DNA of 20,961 nt from Bradyrhizobium sp. (GTDB lineage: Bacteria > Pseudomonadota > Alphaproteobacteria > Rhizobiales > Xanthobacteraceae): the NCBI GenBank assembly GCA_028290305.1, contig JAQGKC010000337.1, positions 1-20,961 on the forward strand. The letters are read 5' to 3'. Positions 17,196-20,961 of this stretch are shown one piece after another (the first letter of the stretch is position 1; every line of letters starts with the position of its first letter). A model generated the notes under the pieces. That model was not told the DNA's origin. It worked only from the letters and a program-made list of their open reading frames with translations, and did no database searches. Position numbers and translations under genes: made by a program.

Positions 17196-17878
17196 TAAAT
17201 CGTGATATTGCCCGTCTGGATGCGGTTGACGCCGGCTTTTGCCATGTCGGTCCAGGCTTTGGCCAACGAGCCTTGCGCGTCGATCCCGCGGCAGGCGTCT
17301 TCGACCACATAGGTTTCGAAGCCGGCCTTGCGCGCATCGAGCGCTGTCCATGCCACGCAAAAATCCGTGGCTAATCCGGCTACGAACAGACGCTGCAGCT
17401 TGCGGGCCTTGAGATAGGCGGCGAGCCCCGTTGTCGTTTCGCCATCGGCCTCGGTGAAAGCCGAATAGCTGTCGATGTCCTGGTGGAATCCCTTTCGGAT
17501 GATGAGGCCGGCTTGCGGGATCGAAAGGTCCTTCGATAGCGCCGCGCCCTCCGTGTCCTGCACGCAGTGATCGGGCCACAGCACCTGCTTGCCGTATTTC
17601 AGATCGATGGTCTCGAAAGGTTTTTTGCCGGCGTGGGTGGATGCGAATGAGATATGGCCGGGGGTGTGCCAGTCCTGCGTCATCACCACATTGGCAAAGC
17701 TCTTGCCCAGCCGATTGATCACCGGAACCACCTCCTGACCGTCCTTGACGGCAAGGCTGCCTCCGGGAAGGAAGCTATTCTGGACATCGATGACGACAAG
17801 CACCGATGTGCTGTCAATCGCGATCCGCCCGGCCGCGTCGGCGGCCGGTCCTTCAACGATTTTCGGACTGCTCATCAT
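17195..17878 (-). CDS. pncA: Nicotinamidase (isochorismatase-fold hydrolase)
   Basis: PncA hydrolyses nicotinamide to nicotinate and ammonia in NAD recycling, and in many bacteria also activates pyrazinamide. The 227-residue product shows the catalytic triad Asp31 (VVIDVQNSF), Lys129 (IRKGF) and Cys174 (GLATDFCVAWTALDA). The metal site DWH...H is TQDWHTPGHISFASTH with Asp69 and His71, plus His104 in LWPDHCVQDTEGA. This combination separates nicotinamidases from plain isochorismatase-like hydrolases. The ATG at 17878 is preferred because AGGAGG lies six bases upstream. A second ATG follows directly, and one at 17902 would add eight residues. The gene converges on grpE across the palindromic repeat and is divergent from the GT-C-like gene. 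Confidence 0.94.
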   Translation of the reverse strand: MMSSPKIVEGPAADAAGRIAIDSTSVLVVIDVQNSFLPGGSLAVKDGQEVVPVINRLGKSFANVVMTQDWHTPGHISFASTHAGKKPFETIDLKYGKQVLWPDHCVQDTEGAALSKDLSIPQAGLIIRKGFHQDIDSYSAFTEADGETTTGLAAYLKARKLQRLFVAGLATDFCVAWTALDARKAGFETYVVEDACRGIDAQGSLAKAWTDMAKAGVNRIQTGNITI

Positions 17879-18045
17879 CGCCGGCCTCCTGCAACGACAC
17901 ATCGATCAGGATCAGATCGTCCCTGCCGTCAAATCTGGTCGCGCCGCTGCGACGAGTCAAACGCCGCGCCGCTGGTCGGGGTTGAGGAAACAGCCTGTTA
18001 ACGCCGATCTCCTAGCGTCCGGGGAAACCTTGCCGGGCGCCCGCC

Positions 18046-19569
18046 ATGACGATGAATATCGATGCCGGTTCTGGCCCTACCTATGGGCACGCCGCACGCG
18101 GGGTCTGGCGAACATCGCTGCTGCCCTGGCTCGCGATCGTCGCCTTGTTCATCGCTGCGATGGCGATGCGCCATGTCGTGGCCGCCAACACCGATGTGAG
18201 CTGGCTGCTGATCGCCGGAGAGCGCTGGCTGGACGGACAGCGTCTCTATTCGGAGATCCTCGAGACCAATCCGCCGATGGCGGTACTGGTCTATATTCCC
18301 GGGATTCTCATCGCGCGATCGCTCGGTATCTCCGCGGAGATCGTCGTTGATGGCCTGCTTTTTGCCGCCATCGCGGTCTCGCTCGCGATAACCGCGCGCG
18401 TCCTGAGAAACTCGTCGGCGCTTGCGGCAAACCAGCGAGGGCCATTCGCGGTGCTTGCGGTCGCGGTCCTGGCCATCTTGCCGGTTCAGGTCTTCGGCCA
18501 GCGTGAACACATCGCCGTCATCGAGCTGCTGCCCGCGCTCGCCGTTCTCGCCCTGCGGATGAAGCGCGAGGCGCCGCCGACGTGGGCGATTGCGGTTGCG
18601 GGGCTCGGACTGGGTCTGGCGCTGTCGTTCAAACCCCATTTCGCCATCGCCGTGTTGTGCTGTCTCGGGGTTGCCGCTTTGCACCTGAAATCGTGGCGAA
18701 TATTTTTCGTGCCGGAGAATTTCATCGCGGCCGCCATCATCGGCTGCTATGGCCTCTGCATCGTTCTGTTCTTTCCCGAATATTTCACGGTGATCGCGCC
18801 GCTGGTCCGCGACGTCTATACGATCGGCATTCCGCTCGCTTGGATGCTCGAAAAGCCCGTGGTGCCCCTGTGGGGCATCGCCCTGATCGGGACAATGCTG
18901 CTGGTCCGCGGCAAGGCGTTTGATTCCGCGCACCTTCTGTTGATCGCCGCGTCGATTGGGTTCGGTCTGGTTTATTTCCTGCAGCGCAAGGGCTGGCCGT
19001 ATCATTCCTATCCGATGATGGTCTTCGCGCTGCTGGCCTTCGGCTGCGCCATGACGCCGGGCGATGATCGCGCTGCCCTTGGTCGTGCACGGCTCGCCGG
19101 CGCGGCATCGGTGCTCGCGGGGCTGTTCGTGCTGTCGATGGTCTGGTTCAACCACGCGCTCGATGCGCGGCCGCTGCAGGCGGCGGTGGCGCGGCTCGGC
19201 CAGCATCCGACCATCCTGGCGATCTCGGGGAATGCCGGCATCGGTCATCCGCTGACGCGGGCGGTCGGCGGCGTCTGGGCGTCACGGCAGCAGGGATTGC
19301 TGGTGGCCGGCTATGATCGCTACTTGCGGGAAACCGGATCGCCGGATCAGCAGACGCTGGCGATGCTGGATGGCTACACCGCGCGCGAGCGCGAATGGCT
19401 GATTGCGGATTTCCGCATGTATCGGCCGACGGTCGTGCTGGTGGATAACCTCACCGACGACTGGGGAAGCTGGATGCGCGCCAGCCCCGAGCTTGTCGAG
19501 CTCCTGAAGGGTTATCGCCTGTCAGAAACGGTAATGGGCGTGGACATCTATGTGAGGCGTAACGACTGA
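18046..19569 (+). CDS. Polytopic membrane protein, probable GT-C-fold glycosyltransferase
   Basis: The 507-residue protein has about ten hydrophobic segments and then a soluble C-terminal region of about 130 residues. Its first extracytoplasmic loop reads NTDVSWLLIAGERWLDGQRLYSEILETNPPMAVLVYIPG. An Asp (residue 50), an acidic residue pair further on and NPP are arranged as in polyprenyl-phosphate-dependent GT-C enzymes such as the ArnT/GT39/GT83 types. These enzymes transfer sugars from a lipid carrier on the periplasmic side. I do not know the sugar or acceptor. The C-terminal part contains ISGNAGIGHPLTRAVGG and YRPTVVLVDNLTDDW, which I do not recognise. No sugar-nucleotide or O-antigen genes lie nearby, so this is an isolated gene. 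It is divergent from pncA and converges on the secreted protein gene with 13 bases between the stops. Confidence 0.8.
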   Translation: MTMNIDAGSGPTYGHAARGVWRTSLLPWLAIVALFIAAMAMRHVVAANTDVSWLLIAGERWLDGQRLYSEILETNPPMAVLVYIPGILIARSLGISAEIVVDGLLFAAIAVSLAITARVLRNSSALAANQRGPFAVLAVAVLAILPVQVFGQREHIAVIELLPALAVLALRMKREAPPTWAIAVAGLGLGLALSFKPHFAIAVLCCLGVAALHLKSWRIFFVPENFIAAAIIGCYGLCIVLFFPEYFTVIAPLVRDVYTIGIPLAWMLEKPVVPLWGIALIGTMLLVRGKAFDSAHLLLIAASIGFGLVYFLQRKGWPYHSYPMMVFALLAFGCAMTPGDDRAALGRARLAGAASVLAGLFVLSMVWFNHALDARPLQAAVARLGQHPTILAISGNAGIGHPLTRAVGGVWASRQQGLLVAGYDRYLRETGSPDQQTLAMLDGYTAREREWLIADFRMYRPTVVLVDNLTDDWGSWMRASPELVELLKGYRLSETVMGVDIYVRRND

Positions 19570-19582
19570 CCGGGAAATGGGG

Positions 19583-20521
19583 TTATCCGCGCTGCTGAAT
19601 GCCGTCGCGCACGGCGCGGAAGCGTGGAAATGCTTTCGACCATTGGTCGCGCGGGGCGCTTCCAATAATGCGCAACACGGTCGGGCCACCGAATCGTAAC
19701 CATTGTACGACGGTGACGGCGGTATTGTCCTTGCCGCTGGTCGCATCGATGCGCGTTTCGTACCCGGGCACGCCGTCGATGCGGACCGGCTCGGACATCG
19801 TAATCCGGGCGTTGCGTACCCCGGGAATCGCAGTTGCAGTCTCCTGGGCAAACCGGTCGCGATCTCCCGGCTGCGCCGGCCCGGATCCGATAATGCCCAT
19901 CACCATGAAGGGGGCTGCCTCAAAGCCGGTGGTTTCATCGCCATCGGCGAGAATGATGGCAGCGCCGACTGCCAGGGTGCGGACATTCTTGAAATCGGCA
20001 AGCTGGCTGATCTTGAACGGCATCAGCGCAAGCTGCTCCTCGACCGGAACCTCCTTGCGGATTGTCGCCGACGCAAACATCTGCCGCACGGCCTCGTCGG
20101 TATAGATTTTGCTGGCATTCTCGGGAACCTGCACGGCGATATAACCGGAGAATGTCCCGCCCGGCATAATCATCGAATAGCGCCGCACGGCGCCCGACCC
20201 ATCCCTGGCGTTTTCCGCGGTGTAGTAGGCGGTGCCGGCGGCGGTCTCGATCGTCTCAGGCTTTATGCCATTGGTGCCGGCCGGATTGGCTTTGAAGGCG
20301 TTCATGACTTCGCCATAGGCCTCGGCCGGGAGCTCGGCCACCAACACCTTGACGCCGTGGTCGTCGGTTTCGAATCCGACGAAGTTTTTTGCGGCAACCA
20401 GGCCCACCAGCGGCGTCATTCCAACCCGGGTGCCCGGGGGAAAAATCGCATCCGCGGCAAAAGCCGGACACGTGGCGGCAATAAGCAGGGCAAGAGCGGA
20501 GAACAGTCGAATATGCTTCAT
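19583..20521 (-). CDS. Secreted protein of unknown function
   Basis: I do not recognise a named domain. The 312-residue protein starts MKHIRLFSALALLIAATCPAFAADA, a clear Sec signal peptide with cleavage expected after AFA near residue 22, so it is periplasmic or exported. The mature part alternates short hydrophobic strands with acidic turns (VGMTPLVGLVAAKNFVGFETDDHGVKVLVAELP, YSMIMPGGTFSGYIAVQVPEN, TVVQWLRFGGPTVLRIIGSAP). This suggests two repeated alpha-beta halves: the phrase around VGFETDDHGVKVLVAELPAEAY resembles in style the later PVRIDGVPGYETRIDAT...VVQWLRFGGPTVLRI. No cysteine remains after the signal peptide. The start codon has no strong Shine-Dalgarno site but is fixed by the signal peptide. 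Two short inverted repeats lie in its leader. Confidence 0.82.
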   Translation of the reverse strand: MKHIRLFSALALLIAATCPAFAADAIFPPGTRVGMTPLVGLVAAKNFVGFETDDHGVKVLVAELPAEAYGEVMNAFKANPAGTNGIKPETIETAAGTAYYTAENARDGSGAVRRYSMIMPGGTFSGYIAVQVPENASKIYTDEAVRQMFASATIRKEVPVEEQLALMPFKISQLADFKNVRTLAVGAAIILADGDETTGFEAAPFMVMGIIGSGPAQPGDRDRFAQETATAIPGVRNARITMSEPVRIDGVPGYETRIDATSGKDNTAVTVVQWLRFGGPTVLRIIGSAPRDQWSKAFPRFRAVRDGIQQRG

Positions 20522-20954
20522 GAAAATCTACTGAGTTCGCATTGAGGCCGTTCAATGGTCGGCCGCGCGGCCGGTGCTGGGCAGCCAAGCTTCCCGTCTC
20601 CCCGCTTTTAGCCGTTTTGCCGCTTCGGCAACAGGCCATGGTGCGGTTTCCCTCCCTCAACCCTTGCCGCCCCCGTGGTCGCGCCGGCATTCGCAGCCGG
20701 TCGGCGGATGAAGCTGTGCGGTTGACGAGGCTGGGCGGGTGAGCCTTGGCCGGGTGGCCCCGTTAACGGACACTATCTTCCAAAGGTTGAGGTTTTCATG
20801 GGCCAAGGTTGCGCCCCGGTCCTTGCAGGCCCCACCCCCCCTCCTATATGAGGCTCACCGTCGCAATATCGCGAGCATTTGATCGTTTGGGGGTTTGGAT
20901 TGGTGCGCCGTCAGGGCCCAGCCAACCTGCCGCAAAAAGAAGGATATGAGGACC
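20522..20954. other. 433-base non-coding stretch before dnaK
   Basis: No convincing gene is seen. It holds a 6-bp inverted repeat (CATTGA at 20540-20545 with TCAATG at 20552-20557), a 14-bp perfect GC palindrome (CGGCCGCGCGGCCG at 20560-20573), and a compact hairpin (TTGCCG 20617-20622, CTT, CGGCAA 20626-20631). It also holds the heat-shock-like promoter of dnaK. The hairpins near the left end lie in the leader or promoter of the secreted protein gene. Open frames here are short and Arg-rich. Confidence 0.6.
20822..20849 (+). promoter_or_regulatory. RpoH (sigma-32-type) heat-shock promoter of dnaK
   Basis: CTTGCA at 20822-20827 and CCTATAT at 20843-20849 are separated by 15 bases, about 105 bases upstream of the dnaK ATG. 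The alphaproteobacterial RpoH consensus is CTTG in the -35 and CYTATNT in the -10. The -10 matches in all positions and the -35 has its CTTG core. The C-rich spacer is also typical of sigma-32 promoters. The 15-base spacer is slightly short. Confidence 0.6.
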
Positions 20955-20961
20955 ATGGGAA
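20955..20961 (+). CDS. dnaK: Start of dnaK (Hsp70 chaperone), cut off by window edge
   Basis: Only ATGGGAA is present, which would encode Met-Gly and the first base of a Lys codon, as in the MGKVIGIDLGT start of rhizobial DnaK. A GAAGGA stretch lies upstream and a heat-shock-like promoter about 105 bases upstream. grpE and hrcA lie on the same strand a few kilobases before. The call rests on context, because seven bases cannot identify a protein. Confidence 0.65.

Noticed and set aside
17998..19248. Long minus-strand open frame (416 codons) opposite the GT-C-like gene
   Set aside because: Its translation is rich in Arg, Gln, Asp and His with no hydrophobic core or motif, the usual product of reading a GC-rich membrane-protein gene backwards.
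20542..20742. 66-codon open frame in the gap before dnaK
   Set aside because: It is rich in Arg and Pro, has no Shine-Dalgarno site and overlaps palindromes.
15110..20954. CIRCE operator for HrcA
   Set aside because: I looked for TTAGCACTC and GAGTGCTAA-like halves near hrcA, grpE and dnaK and saw none; the inverted repeats present have unrelated sequences.
1..20961. CRISPR array, insertion sequence, prophage or tRNA gene
   Set aside because: No regularly spaced repeats, transposase or integrase motifs, terminal inverted repeats with target duplications, or cloverleaf-like sequences were noticed.

Overview
The window looks like core chromosome of an alphaproteobacterium of the Bradyrhizobium/Rhodopseudomonas/Afipia group (order Hyphomicrobiales). 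The DNA is GC-rich. The proteins read like the rhizobial versions of their families: an OlsB-type acyltransferase, HrcA and GrpE side by side, and a single-domain LpoA-like lipoprotein next to rsmI. A palindromic repeat of a type I recall from Bradyrhizobium genomes lies between grpE and pncA. The genus assignment rests on recollection of protein sequences, not on a search.

Layout, left to right. (1) The 3' part of coaA (+) converges on an olsB-like acyltransferase gene (-), and their stop codons overlap. (2) A block on the minus strand holds a hybrid sensor kinase, a small exported or anchored unknown protein, the YifB/ComM AAA+ ATPase and a PAP2-like membrane protein. (3) A Tat-exported metallo-beta-lactamase-fold hydrolase (-) ends in a GC-rich hairpin. 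(4) rsmI-yraN-gshB (-) forms a tight operon, with an LpoA-like lipoprotein gene running divergently from rsmI. This resembles the rsmI/lpoA/yraN neighbourhood of enterobacteria. (5) rph-rdgB-hemW (-) is a second operon, with rdgB and hemW overlapping by four bases. (6) hrcA-grpE (+) runs divergently from rph. (7) pncA (-) converges on grpE across the palindromic repeat. (8) A GT-C-like polytopic membrane protein (+) converges on a secreted protein of unknown function (-). (9) A 433-base non-coding stretch carries a heat-shock (RpoH-like) promoter. It ends in the first seven bases of what is almost certainly dnaK.

Functional themes are cofactor metabolism (coaA, gshB, pncA, hemW), RNA and nucleotide quality control (rsmI, rph, rdgB), envelope functions (olsB, lpoA-like, PAP2, GT-C) and protein quality control (hrcA, grpE, dnaK). 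I saw no tRNA or rRNA genes, insertion sequences, prophage genes, CRISPR arrays or defence systems. I found no clear new multi-gene system. The points most worth a second look are the palindromic repeat, the layout of the heat-shock locus, the altered active-site motif of the PAP2 protein, and several hairpins just upstream of start codons.
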